Assembly (NCBI GenBank): GCA_963848115.1
Contig: CAWKCP010000009.1
Span: 1-64,000 of the forward strand
DNA: 64,000 bases
Reading direction: 5' to 3'
DNA from: JAWKOK01 sp963848115
Lineage (GTDB): Bacteria; Chloroflexota; Anaerolineae; Caldilineales; Caldilineaceae
The notes beneath the pieces were generated by a model. It was given only the letters and a program-made list of their open reading frames with translations. It searched no databases and was not told the DNA's origin. The position numbers and the translations under genes are program-made. Shown in pieces: positions 18,720-27,647 of the stretch (its first letter is position 1; each line of letters starts with the position of its first letter).

Positions 18720-18908
18720 AGACGTGTCCCGGCTATGACCACATGGAATAGAGCGGCCAAGTTTGGTGAGGGAGCGAGCAGAATCAGTCGTTTGATGTAA
18801 CCGGATAGGATACCGATACCATGAGCCTGGTCAGTATACAAAGGCGCATTGGGCCTGTCAAGCAGTGGAAAAACGCCAGGTGTATTTCACGCTGGGGGCA
18901 GGTTCTCA

Positions 18909-18970
18909 CGTGCCGGGGACGGTCCAGTCAATTGGATCATGCCAGCATCTCCTGGACCGTCCCCGGCACG
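18909..18970. repeat. Perfect hairpin with CGTGCCGGGGACGG arms
   Basis: Arms of 18 bp at 18909-18926 (CGTGCCGGGGACGGTCCA) and 18953-18970 are perfect complements around a 26-base loop. The sequence is related to the palindrome at 13681-13797 and more distantly to 23638-23680. It lies in the 452-bp gap 18720-19171 between a divergent operon start and the 3' end of the isomerase gene. I see no gene in that gap. Confidence 0.8.
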
Positions 18971-19171
18971 TTGTCGCCCCGAATCTGAAATGCACCCAAA
19001 AACGCCGTAGGCAGCAGCCCAGATTTATGGACGTCCAACTTGGAACAGATTCAAGCAACCCAGTAAGCAACAGGCTGTTGAAGCTTTCCAGCATATCGTT
19101 GGTACAGAATAGCCTCCATCAATCTGGGCCGCACCTGTAGCAGAATCTTTTTCCCGCACCGCAAACATGCA

Positions 19172-20137
19172 TCAATCCGCCCAGAACGGCTTGCCCACTT
19201 CCTCGCGGATGACGATGTCGCTGAGGAATTCCACGGCCTTCTCAAACCCTTCTCGGCTCGACATCAGCCCGTCTTCATGCTCTATAGAAAGCGCCCCGTC
19301 GTATCCGACCAGGCGTAGGTTGCTGACCATGTCGCGCCAAACCTGCTCTCCGTGGCCGTAGCCGACCGTACGGAAGATCCAGCTACGCTCAGCGTAGTCG
19401 GCGTAGCTGGTGTTGTCCAGCACGCCATTGACCGGCGCGTTGATGGGATCGATCTTGGTGTCCTTGGCATGGAAGTGGTAGATCGAATCGCCCAAGGCAC
19501 GGATGACCTTGGACGGTTCGGCCCCCTGCCAGAAGAGGTGGCTCGGATCGAAGTTGGAACCGATGGTCTCGCCTACGGCCTCGCGCAGGGCCAGCGCCGT
19601 GGCCGTGTTGTAGACGCAGAAGCCCGGATGCATCTCGATGGCGACACGCACGCCACGGTCTGCTGCGAAGCGGGCTGTTTCCGCCCAGTAGGGGATCATC
19701 ACCTCTTCCCACTGCCAGGCAACCGTCTGGCTGAAGTCCGGCGGCCAGGGGCAGGTCACCCAGTTGGGATGCAGGTCACCCGGTCCGCCGCCGGGACAAC
19801 CCGAGAAGGTGACCACGGTGTCGACACCCAGCGCCTCGGCCATGAGAATGGCATTGGTGACGTACTGCCGATGGGGCTCGCCGATCTCCGGATTGGGATG
19901 CAGTGGATTGGCGTGGGCGCTCAATGCACTGATCTCCAGCCCGCGATCATCGACGGCCTTGCGTACAGCGGCGATGGCATCGGGATCGTCCAGTACCTCG
20001 GTGGGCTTGAGGTGGGCGTCGCCGATATAGCCGCCGCAGCCGATCTCGACCGCTTCGACACCGACAGATTTGATGTAGTCGAGCGCGTCTTCAAATGCCA
20101 TGGCGCTGAAGGCGACGGCAAAAACACCAACTTTCAT
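19172..20137 (-). CDS. Sugar phosphate isomerase/epimerase
   Basis: The 321-residue xylose isomerase-like TIM barrel starts MKVGVFAVAFSAM. The putative metal ligands are E in VAIEMHPG, D in GSNFDPSHL, H in YHFHAKDTK and E in LSIEHEDG. These match the inosose isomerase/2-keto-myo-inositol dehydratase-like branch in layout, but the exact reaction is not determinable. It is the last gene of the operon starting with the binding protein at 25178, so it probably processes the imported sugar. An AAAGGAGCA ribosome site precedes ATG 20137. Confidence 0.87.
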   Translation of the reverse strand: MKVGVFAVAFSAMAFEDALDYIKSVGVEAVEIGCGGYIGDAHLKPTEVLDDPDAIAAVRKAVDDRGLEISALSAHANPLHPNPEIGEPHRQYVTNAILMAEALGVDTVVTFSGCPGGGPGDLHPNWVTCPWPPDFSQTVAWQWEEVMIPYWAETARFAADRGVRVAIEMHPGFCVYNTATALALREAVGETIGSNFDPSHLFWQGAEPSKVIRALGDSIYHFHAKDTKIDPINAPVNGVLDNTSYADYAERSWIFRTVGYGHGEQVWRDMVSNLRLVGYDGALSIEHEDGLMSSREGFEKAVEFLSDIVIREEVGKPFWAD

Positions 20138-20173
20138 GATATTGCTCCTTTGAAGCCTGTTGTTGAGAAGGTT

Positions 20174-20572
20174 CTAGTCTGCAGCTTGTTCGTAGCCGCA
20201 GGCCAATGGTGATATGGTTTTCGCATCGTAGTAGTAATAGCAGGTCAGATCTGCAACAACGAGCCAGAGCTTGTCGTTGGCTTCGATCCGAGACTCGGCG
20301 TCGGCCACCGGCAGATCGGGATACTCGACGCCGCTGGCATCGATTTTGCAGACCGAACAGTCGCGCGATTGGATGCGAACAAGAATGCTATCTGTGTTGA
20401 TACCCAGCCGATCCGCCAACTGATCCGCGGCCTCCGAGAGCGTTTGCGCGGGTTCCAACTCGGCAGCAAGCGTTTCCGGGGTGACGGCCATGATCAGGGA
20501 GGGTATGGGCTGTGATGGTGGCTGAACGTTCTCCTGCCGGTTTATACACGCCGTCGCGACGAAGACTGCCAT
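20174..20572 (-). CDS. Hypothetical small secreted lipoprotein
   Basis: The 132-residue protein is not recognised. It begins MAVFVATACINRQ, which reads as the end of a lipoprotein signal (VATAC, Cys 9), and the frame stays open upstream with hydrophobic codons (LFLIS), so the real start may be a non-ATG codon before 20572. The mature part is acidic and contains a CSVC pair and a YYYYD cluster (ADLTCYYYYDAKT). It sits between the UroD-like and isomerase genes of the LacI-associated operon. A surface-bound role is inferred from the lipobox only. Confidence 0.5.
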   Translation of the reverse strand: MAVFVATACINRQENVQPPSQPIPSLIMAVTPETLAAELEPAQTLSEAADQLADRLGINTDSILVRIQSRDCSVCKIDASGVEYPDLPVADAESRIEANDKLWLVVADLTCYYYYDAKTISPLACGYEQAAD

Positions 20573-20701
20573 GCTGATCAGAAACAGATGGACAGATCGT
20601 TTCCAAAATCGAGCATGCCATGCGCTGATATGCGTTCGCTGATTTTCGTCGTGGCAACCACACCTAGCAAGGGTACCAGCATTGGATAGACGCTGCTTCA
20701 G

Positions 20702-21781
20702 TTAACTTTCCTCCATCAGTGACAGAATTTCGGCGGCACGCTGTTCTGAACGCGCATGCAAACGAAGCATGAATTGCTTGATCTTGGAGCCGAACTCCGC
20801 CTTGAACGTGACAAGGTCTTCATCATGCTCTACGTGTAAAAATATCTTCTTGCCGGCATCAATCGTCTTATGATAGAGCGGCCACCAACGCTCGTGGGTG
20901 ACAGGCTCCGCTGCCGCGCCGGGTGTCCATTGGATCATGGGCAGGTCGTCGATGCCGAGCAGCAGATCGTGGTGGGGAATCGCCCCTGGTCCGTCCCAGT
21001 GATACATGCAGTAATCGAGGCGAGCTGTCATACGCCTGAGGACGGGTACCATGTACTCGTCGAACATCTCCGGCGACAGCATGGCCGAGAAGTCACACTG
21101 AAGTTTGGACATGCGACCGGGCGCCCACGCCCAGAAGATGCTGCCGCCGCGCTCATCGGCGATGAGATCGTACAGCCGGTCATAATAATCGAAGTAGCGT
21201 TCGGTAATATCGTCCAGGCAGGCCGTGACCCACTCGGGTCGATCCATCAGATCGTAGAGTAGTTCCTGAGTACCGCGCAACGCCGCCAGCGTATCAAGAC
21301 CTTCAATCAGATCGGGGAAAGAGGTGAGGAATTTGCCGACGCCCAGGCGCAATTGGTCCTTAGCAAGCCGCATCGTGAAGTCCCAGTAGAAGTTATCGGG
21401 ATCGAAGTCAAACGATGCAGTTTCGGGTTCCTCAATGATCGGCTCGACCCAGACTGTCTCATTGCCTTCGACGCCTTTCCCTCCCAGATAGAGCGCCAGA
21501 CAGTTTGGCGCTAAATCGGGCGAGACAGATGGTAGAGCTTCGGCGAAACAAAGCGTATTCACGCACGCAACCTGGGCAAGATAAACGCGATAGCCATAGT
21601 CGCTGGTCGAGTAGTGGGTTTGCCAGCCGGCCGGCTCTGCTGTGGGGCGAATCTCTTCAAAAGGCTGCAGGCGCGGCGCCGTAAGAAGCAACGCCGGCCG
21701 GCCGATGTCCTCACCGTTCCACCAGGCCGTCAGTCGATCTCGTACTTGGTCGGCGTCCTGCCGATAGAGGAGTGTGCTCAT
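20702..21781 (-). CDS. Uroporphyrinogen decarboxylase-like (UroD/MtaA superfamily) protein
   Basis: The 359-residue protein has the UroD-type TIM barrel seen in uroporphyrinogen decarboxylases and corrinoid methyltransferases. Recognisable parts are LSPEMFDEYMVPVLRRM, the YCMYHWDGPG strand end and MIQWTPG. The two N-terminal arginines of true HemE are not evident, and there is no haem gene nearby. The context is a sugar ABC operon, as for several uncharacterised UroD-like genes in carbohydrate clusters. I infer a catabolic role such as demethylation or decarboxylation of an imported compound; the substrate is unknown. Confidence 0.75.
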   Translation of the reverse strand: MSTLLYRQDADQVRDRLTAWWNGEDIGRPALLLTAPRLQPFEEIRPTAEPAGWQTHYSTSDYGYRVYLAQVACVNTLCFAEALPSVSPDLAPNCLALYLGGKGVEGNETVWVEPIIEEPETASFDFDPDNFYWDFTMRLAKDQLRLGVGKFLTSFPDLIEGLDTLAALRGTQELLYDLMDRPEWVTACLDDITERYFDYYDRLYDLIADERGGSIFWAWAPGRMSKLQCDFSAMLSPEMFDEYMVPVLRRMTARLDYCMYHWDGPGAIPHHDLLLGIDDLPMIQWTPGAAAEPVTHERWWPLYHKTIDAGKKIFLHVEHDEDLVTFKAEFGSKIKQFMLRLHARSEQRAAEILSLMEES

Positions 21782-21811
21782 GGCCCGAACCGGTCCATAC
21801 TTTTCTGCTGA

Positions 21812-22678
21812 CTATCCCTTGACGCCCGATACGACAATGCCCTGGACAAAATAGCGTTGGGCAAAGAAGAAGACGACGATGGTCGGCAACACAGCGAGCA
21901 ATGAGGCCGCCATCAACCCCTGCATGTTGGTCGAGAGTTGCCCCTGGAAGAGGCGCAACCCCAGCGCCACCGTGTACATGTTGACATTCTTGAGATAGAT
22001 CAGTGGATTGAGGAAGTCGTTCCACTGGAAGGTGATCTGGAAGATCATGACAACGCCCAGAGCCGGTATGCTGAGCGGCAGATGGATGCGCCAGAACATA
22101 CCCCATGGGCTACAGCCGTCGATGGCGGCCGAGTCGTCCAGTTCTTTTGGAATGGTCATGAAGAACTGACGCAACAGGAAGACGAAGAAAGCCGGCGCAA
22201 ACCACATGGGCACGATGAGGGGCAGGAACGTTCCGACCCAGCCGAGCCATGCGAAGAGCAAATAGGTAGGAATGAGCCGCACATGTTCGGGCAAGATCAT
22301 AGTCGCCAGCACGATCACGAAAAGCGTATCTCGAAAGGGAAAGCGCAGCCGGGCAAAACTGAAGCCGACGATGGAACTCGAGATCGCAGTGCCGATAGCC
22401 GCAGCCACGGCAACGAGGGCGCTGTTGACAAACCAACGTTCAAAAGGAAAGACGGCAAAAGGAACCTTGAAATTTTCCCAGTGAAACTCGGCCGGGAACC
22501 AAGCCGGTGGAAAGACATAGATCTGCCAAGTGGGCATCAAGGCGGTGCGGATCATCCAATAGAATGGCAGCGCGAAGATAAAGGCTCCGATGATGACGGT
22601 GATGTAGAGTAGTGTGCGGATACCTAGTTCAACTAGGTTGCTTCCCCTGAATTTGTCAGACCGACGAGACACAGCCAT
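21812..22678 (-). CDS. ABC sugar transporter permease (MalG type)
   Basis: The 288-residue permease has about six transmembrane segments. The EAA loop is ELDDSAAIDGCSPWGMFWRIHLPLSIPALG, and the end FVQGIVVSGVKG is typical of MalG/UgpE proteins. ATG 22678 was chosen because it lies 2 bp from the stop of the preceding permease gene; the open frame extends further upstream only within that gene. It forms the channel with the protein encoded at 22681. Confidence 0.92.
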   Translation of the reverse strand: MAVSRRSDKFRGSNLVELGIRTLLYITVIIGAFIFALPFYWMIRTALMPTWQIYVFPPAWFPAEFHWENFKVPFAVFPFERWFVNSALVAVAAAIGTAISSSIVGFSFARLRFPFRDTLFVIVLATMILPEHVRLIPTYLLFAWLGWVGTFLPLIVPMWFAPAFFVFLLRQFFMTIPKELDDSAAIDGCSPWGMFWRIHLPLSIPALGVVMIFQITFQWNDFLNPLIYLKNVNMYTVALGLRLFQGQLSTNMQGLMAASLLAVLPTIVVFFFAQRYFVQGIVVSGVKG

Positions 22679-22680
22679 TG

Positions 22681-23610
22681 CTAAACCCTCTCGTAGTGGA
22701 CCCATGAGCCTGCACTGCGCAGACCGAAGATCACGAAGATGAGCACGAGCATGAAGAGCAGCCACGCCTGTGCCGACGCATAGCCGAAGAGCCCGTTCTG
22801 GAAGCCGGTGCGGTAGATGTGCAACACCATCGTCAACGTAGCGTTGTTAGGACCGCCATTGGTCATGATCAAGGCCTGGGTGAAGACTTGCCACGAGCCG
22901 ATGATGTTGAGGATCACGTTGAAGAAGATGGTCGGCGTCAGCAAGGGCAAGGTGATGGCAAAGAAGCGCCGGAAGGAGCTGGCGCCGTCGATCTCTGCTG
23001 CTTCGTAGAGCGATGTCGGAATACTGCGCAACCCGGCCAGATAGATGAGCATGGCTGCACCCGCGCCCCAGAGCGACATGATGATGATCGATGGCATGGC
23101 CCAAGACTCGCTGTAGACCCAGCGCGGTCCCTGAATGCCGAATACGTTGTAGAGGATCGAGTTGAAGAGTCCCGTGTCAGGCTGGTAGAGGTACTGCCAA
23201 AGCAGAGAGACGGCCACGCCGGAAACCACTGCCGGGAGGTAGTAGATGGTACGCCAGACGCTCTGACCCTTGATGCCCTGGTTGAGCATAACAGCGATCA
23301 GCAGCGCAATGATCGTATTGAGTGGCACCACGAAAAAACTGTAGAGGGCCGTGTTGATCACCGCCTTGCGTACCAACGTATCAGTCAGAACGCTGGTGTA
23401 CCAGCGCAGCCCCACGAACTCGGCCCCGGAGAGAAAGTCGGTTTTGTACATGCCGATGATAAATGAGGCGATCATTGGTCCGGCCGTGAAGACAAGGAAG
23501 CCGAAGATCCAGGGCGATATCATGAGATATCCGTAGAGCGCCTCACGAGTCGACCGTTTCATTGTTCGTTTGTGGCTTGTTGGCTTCTGAATGGTCTCTG
23601 CTGCTGCCAT
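22681..23610 (-). CDS. ABC sugar transporter permease (MalF/UgpA type)
   Basis: The 309-residue permease has six predicted transmembrane helices. The front reads YGYLMISPWIFGFLVFTAGPMIASF, the usual MalF/UgpA opening. The EAA loop is LYEAAEIDGASSFRRFFAITLPLLTP, and TNGGPNNATLTMVLHIYRTGF is the conserved late segment. It follows the binding-protein gene after 145 bp that contain the hairpin at 23638-23680, and is followed without a gap by its partner permease. Confidence 0.93.
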   Translation of the reverse strand: MAAAETIQKPTSHKRTMKRSTREALYGYLMISPWIFGFLVFTAGPMIASFIIGMYKTDFLSGAEFVGLRWYTSVLTDTLVRKAVINTALYSFFVVPLNTIIALLIAVMLNQGIKGQSVWRTIYYLPAVVSGVAVSLLWQYLYQPDTGLFNSILYNVFGIQGPRWVYSESWAMPSIIIMSLWGAGAAMLIYLAGLRSIPTSLYEAAEIDGASSFRRFFAITLPLLTPTIFFNVILNIIGSWQVFTQALIMTNGGPNNATLTMVLHIYRTGFQNGLFGYASAQAWLLFMLVLIFVIFGLRSAGSWVHYERV

Positions 23611-23637
23611 TCGCCACCCCTTTCTGCCGTCTCTGAT

Positions 23638-23680
23638 TGAAATGTGCCGGGAACGAGTCGATCATTCCCGGCACATTTCA
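23638..23680. repeat. Perfect hairpin between binding-protein and permease genes
   Basis: Arms of 16 bp, TGAAATGTGCCGGGAA at 23638-23653 and its complement at 23665-23680, surround an 11-base loop. It lies just downstream of the binding-protein gene on the transcribed strand. Such stem-loops often stabilise the upstream mRNA, giving more binding protein than permease. It shares the GTGCCGGG core with the hairpin at 18909-18970. Confidence 0.8.
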
Positions 23681-23755
23681 GGTGTCAATTGTTCAGCCGC
23701 ACAACCATGAACCGGATGGGCCATAAGCGCCGCATCACGCTTCATCGACCACCTG

Positions 23756-25178
23756 CTACATGCTCACTTTGTCCATCTCTGCGCCGAGATCCTCGACTGC
23801 GATCTCACCCCGATTGTACGCAGTAGCGATCTCTGCATGGGCCACGATGAGATCGACTGGCGCTTCGCCGAGCAGCATCACCTGTTCAAATGCCGGCGTC
23901 AGAATCTGCGCCTTGGTGACAAAGTCATCGGCAAACATCTCCTCCGGCCCGCCGATATCCTGGGCAAGCGACTCAGTGAAGACCTCCAGTTGAATCTCGT
24001 TGTAGCTTTCATCCTGGTCTCGCAGCAGATCGGCAAACTTGGGCAGCACGCTCTTGCGAGACGGCTGCTTGGTGGCGTACTGGGCGTAGAGTTCACCGAA
24101 CCACGGGCTGGTGGTGTTCTTGAGCACCGTCCATGATTCTTCTGGATACTCGAGTTCCCTGCCAGACGAACGTGCCGTCGACCGACTGGTGGGTGCTGTT
24201 GCCGGCCGGGCCATCGGGCATGGGGGCAACGTCCCACTTGAAGACGGCGCCGTCTGCAACCGGACCCAGGTTCCATGGACCCATTTCCATCATGCCGATG
24301 CGCTGGCCCAGGAAGAGCTCCAACACGCCCAGGCCGCTGGCGGCGATGGAGGATTGGTAGGCGAACATGTTGTCATCCCAGATGATCTTGCGGATCCATT
24401 CCAGGGCTTCCACACATTCAGGATCGCCGAGACCACAGCGGGTGTTGTCCTCAGGATCGACCATATGGCCGCCGAAGTTGCGTAGCCAGTACTGGGTCAG
24501 CCAGTTGGCGTTCATACCGTAGCTGGAGCTGCCCCAGGTCGGTGGCGGGCCTTCGCCCACGAATGCCTTGCCGATCTCGGTATAGTCTTCCCAGTTCCAG
24601 GAACCCCATTCGGCCGAGGGATAAGGAATGTCCGCGGCGTCAAACATGTCCTTGTTGTAGTAGATGAGCTGGGTGCCGGTGAAGCGTGGCATGAGGTGGA
24701 TGTCGCCATCCTTGAGCCACGGATCGAATTGGTGCGCGTAATAGTCGTCAATGTTCACTTCGTCGGCATCACGGTCGATGCTTGGCTGAAGATTCATTGT
24801 TTCGCCGATCTGGACGAAGTAGGTCGAGTTCTGGCAACAGAATTCGATCAAATCGGGCGCGTCGCCGGCCACCATCTGGGTGACCGCGTTCTCGCGAATG
24901 TCTCCACCGGCGGAGGGCATGAACTCAATCTCGATGCCTGGGTTCTCTTCACGGAAGACGGGATAGAAGTCATCCCAGAGTTGCTGCACACCGGCAGCAT
25001 TTTCCGGCTCGCGTGACTGATAGCGGATCATGACAGTCGCAGCAGCGGGAGCGCCGCCTTCTCCGCCTCCTGCGGCAGGCGCGCCTGCAGGAGCACAGGC
25101 GGCAAGAAATGCACCGGCACCCACCATAGACGATAATTTCAGGAACTGACGACGGCTAAATCCTTGCTTGATCTCCAT
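23756..25178 (-). pseudogene. ABC sugar-binding lipoprotein, one frameshift
   Basis: The first 350 codons encode a family 1 solute-binding protein with a twin-arginine lipoprotein signal (SRRQFLKLSS, R9-R10; FLAAC, Cys 28). The chain has the usual sugar-binding features (MPRFTGTQLIYYNKDMFDAA, WNWEDYTEIGKAF). Near 24155 the frame shifts: deleting one G joins TFVWQ to ELEYPEESWTVLK, and the C-terminal 130 residues follow to the stop at 23756. Repaired length is about 473 residues. As the first gene of the LacI-associated operon it should be needed for uptake, so either the operon is inactive or the shift is an error. The Tat signal differs from the plain Sec lipobox of the protein at 15116. Confidence 0.82.
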
Positions 25179-25443
25179 GCCTCTTTACTCCTTCTGTGAG
25201 CGAAATAGAAAAATCGAACGGCTCATTACAAGATGTCGCAAATTGTCGAAATTCACTGCACAAGGCGGGAGAGTTCGAGCAAACCACTCGTTTGGGGCAA
25301 ATGGTGTCAGCCCCAAACTCACCCGGACCGCATGTCAGCTGAATTTTGGTTCCATGGCAGTCATTTGATGTTCCCGCTGTGATGCACAAATGTCTGTGGA
25401 AAGGCAAGCTGCTTTTCGTCTGTTTGCCTAGTTAGATAGGGGT

Positions 25444-25493
25444 GTGCTACGCTTTCGGAAGCGCTTCCGGAAGCGCTTCCGAAAGCGTAGCAC
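25444..25493. promoter_or_regulatory. 50-bp perfect palindrome: two abutting LacI-family operators
   Basis: The whole stretch is its own reverse complement. It contains GGAAGCGCTTCC at 25457-25468 and again at 25469-25480, each matching the LacI-family consensus with a central CG and AAGCGCTT core. The outer parts GTGCTACGCTTTC and its complement extend the symmetry. It lies between the LacI gene (start about 25554) and the binding-protein gene (start 25178), so the regulator at 25554 very likely controls both itself and the transporter operon. The back-to-back arrangement suggests cooperative binding of two dimers. Confidence 0.88.
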
Positions 25494-25553
25494 AGTTGAT
25501 TTTCGGTGTCAAGCAACGATTTCGCTTCAAGCAATGTACTGAGAGAGATGCCC

Positions 25554-26585
25554 ATGGATTCGGTCGAAATCACCATCGCTGATGTTGCGAAGCAAGCGGA
25601 CGTTTCCGTTTCGACCGTGTCGAGGATTCTCAACAACAAACCCGACGTGGCCGAGTCAACGCGTCTTCGCGTCAAGCAGATCATCGATGAGCTCGGCTTC
25701 AGGCCGCATACTCAGGCACAACGGTTGGCAGCCGGGAAGAGTCGTACGATCGCCTTCGTTCATCCAATCGAATATCTCTTCGCAAAGGAGAGTCTTGCCG
25801 ACACGGGTTTCATTCTAGGCGCGGCTTCGGCCGCCGCCGAAGAGTCTTACATGTTCAACCTGGTGACCATCCCCATGGATGAGAATAGCCTCATCGGTCT
25901 CTATCGCAGCGCCCAGGTTGACGGCACGATTCTCATGGAGATCCATCTTCAGGACTGGCGCGTCGATCTACTGCGCCAGCGCAATCTTCCCTTCACCATG
26001 GTCGGACATTGCGCCGATAACAGCGGGTTGAGCTATGTGGATCTGGATTTCGAGCGCAGTGTGTTGGCCGCAGCCGATCATCTGGTCGATCTGGGCCATC
26101 GTAACATTGGGTTCTTGACCCACTCAGCGGTTGTGCGTTTGCACCAATATGGCCCGGCGGTTCGGTCGCTACGCGGCTACGAAATGGCATGCGAAAAACA
26201 TGGCCTGACCCCGCGCTTTGCCGAAAGTGACGTTGACACCGACAAGATCCACCAATCCACGCTTGACATGGTGGCAAAGTGGCCGGAGCTGACTGCAATC
26301 ATTACATCGACGGGGGCATCCGTTGTTGGCGTACTGCGGGCCATGGGGGAGTGCGGTCGCAGGGTGCCGGATGATGTTTCCGTGATCCCGTTCATTTCTG
26401 ACAAATTCAGCCAGCTAATCACGCCGCCGCTCACCGCCATCGACTTGCCGGCCTATTCAATGGGCCACCAAGCCGCCAGAATGTTGATCGAGCGCCTCCA
26501 GAATCCGGAGTTGGAAGCCGAGCAGATCCTGATGCCGCCTAACCTCATCGAACGCGGTAGCACGGCTCCGCCACCGACTGACTAG
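25554..26585 (+). CDS. LacI-family transcriptional regulator
   Basis: The 343-residue protein begins with a LacI helix-turn-helix (ITIADVAKQADVSVSTVSRIL, then the hinge helix region NPxxQAQRLA-like HTQAQRLAAGKS). A periplasmic-binding-protein-like sugar sensor domain follows (RTIAFVHP, DGTILMEI, GHRNIGFLT, TAIITSTGASVVGVLRAM). ATG 25554 has GAGAGAG at good spacing; ATG 25548 is also possible, and the earlier GTG 25506 is unlikely. It is divergent from the sugar ABC operon, with the double operator 61 bp upstream, so it is probably a sugar-responsive repressor of that operon. It is intact. Confidence 0.93.
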   Translation: MDSVEITIADVAKQADVSVSTVSRILNNKPDVAESTRLRVKQIIDELGFRPHTQAQRLAAGKSRTIAFVHPIEYLFAKESLADTGFILGAASAAAEESYMFNLVTIPMDENSLIGLYRSAQVDGTILMEIHLQDWRVDLLRQRNLPFTMVGHCADNSGLSYVDLDFERSVLAAADHLVDLGHRNIGFLTHSAVVRLHQYGPAVRSLRGYEMACEKHGLTPRFAESDVDTDKIHQSTLDMVAKWPELTAIITSTGASVVGVLRAMGECGRRVPDDVSVIPFISDKFSQLITPPLTAIDLPAYSMGHQAARMLIERLQNPELEAEQILMPPNLIERGSTAPPPTD

Positions 26586-26615
26586 TACACGAAGGCGTAA
26601 GTAGACCCATGGACT

Positions 26616-26701
26616 GTAGGTCACGCTATCAGCGTGACAAGCCTCGCCAATCAGACTGCTCCAAAGGCACCAGGAGTTGTCCGGCTGATAGCCGGACCTA
26701 C
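26616..26701. repeat. Inverted-repeat element with GTAGGTC/GACCTAC ends
   Basis: The element begins GTAGGTC and ends GACCTAC. It contains two small internal hairpins, GGTCACGCTATCAGCGTGAC on the left and GTCCGGCTGATAGCCGGAC on the right. It resembles the elements at 6779-7018 and 34441-34469, which also have GTAGG ends. It is non-coding and lies in the 276-bp gap after the LacI gene. Confidence 0.6.
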
Positions 26702-26772
26702 GAACCGTGGGCTCATTTCCGCCACGCTGTACTAGACTTCCATGTATGACGAGACCATCGCCAAATAACCGC

Positions 26773-26840
26773 GATCCACGAAGGGACACGAAGAGCACGA
26801 AGGACAGTTTTTTCGTGCTCTTCGTGTCCCTTCGTGGATC
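26773..26840. terminator. Long perfect hairpin, possible bidirectional terminator
   Basis: Two 29-bp arms (26773-26801 and 26812-26840) are perfect complements around a 10-base loop ending in a T run. The arms are built from CACGAAG words. The hairpin lies between the convergent ends of the LacI gene and the aldolase gene, where it could end both transcripts. It may also be a dispersed repeat, since CACGAAGGGACACGAAGAG-type words are common in intergenic DNA of such genomes. Confidence 0.65.
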
Positions 26841-26861
26841 AGCTTTTTCCTCCGAGCTGAC

Positions 26862-27584
26862 CTAAACCATATCCGACGCGTAGACCTCCTCCAGTGACGA
26901 GTACACACCGGGCGCGCCCATGAAGTCCAGGTTGCGACCCGTCATGAGGTGGTCCATGTCACGCAGATCCTGAGGCGAAATCTCCTTGATGTCCCCCAGT
27001 TGCAATGCCTGTAAAATATGCAACGAGGTCATCTCCAGCAACTCGGTGTTCATCATGGTCCATTCGATGTCGAGTCGACTCATGATGACCAGGCCATGGT
27101 TTTCCATGAGGAAGGCGTTGTACTTCTGCAAGTAGGGCAGAAAATTATCGGCCAACTTCTGGGTCAGCGGCTCGGCGTAAGGGACCACAGGCACCGGCCC
27201 TACCTCCGTGATGGTCTCTGGGAAGAGCGGACGCATGAGCCAATTTTTGCCCTTGGTGATGGCAAAGGCGTTGGTGTAGGGTGGATGGCAATGGACGACC
27301 GATTGGATATCGGGACGTTCACGGAAAAAGTTGACGTACATGGGTGTTTCGCCGGTAGGCCGTTTGTCACCCTCGATCTTACTGCCGTCCATGCGGATGA
27401 AGACGACATCAGCGGGTGTGATGGCTCCTTTGTTCATCTGCGTCGGCGTGATGAGAATGACGTCATCTTCCAGCTTCCAAGCAGCGTTGCCGCCATAGCC
27501 GGTGACAAAGCGGGCGGCGGCCAGTTTGTGACAGACGCCAATGAAGGTTTCGATCTGGTCGGCGTATTTTACGGTCAAGCTCAT
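26862..27584 (-). CDS. Class II aldolase/adducin-family protein
   Basis: The 240-residue protein belongs to the zinc-dependent fuculose-phosphate/ribulose-phosphate aldolase and epimerase family. Zinc ligands are H98 and H100 in VVHCHPPYTNAFA and H163 in MENHGLV; E79 in TGETPMY is the usual catalytic acid. Substrate-binding TGYGGNAAWK near residue 28 matches the family GNxS/A loop. It would cleave a sugar phosphate to dihydroxyacetone phosphate or glycolaldehyde-type products. It is apparently a single gene near the sugar operon controlled by the LacI protein. Confidence 0.9.
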   Translation of the reverse strand: MSLTVKYADQIETFIGVCHKLAAARFVTGYGGNAAWKLEDDVILITPTQMNKGAITPADVVFIRMDGSKIEGDKRPTGETPMYVNFFRERPDIQSVVHCHPPYTNAFAITKGKNWLMRPLFPETITEVGPVPVVPYAEPLTQKLADNFLPYLQKYNAFLMENHGLVIMSRLDIEWTMMNTELLEMTSLHILQALQLGDIKEISPQDLRDMDHLMTGRNLDFMGAPGVYSSLEEVYASDMV

Positions 27585-27647
27585 ACTGTTTCTCCACGTT
27601 GCAATTCTGATTCAAAAATGCTTCAGGCCCCCGAATGAACGAAATAC

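Noticed and set aside
26457..26798. A 113-codon minus-strand frame over the LacI end and adjacent repeat
   Set aside because: It runs through two inverted-repeat elements and the end of the LacI gene and shows no domain.
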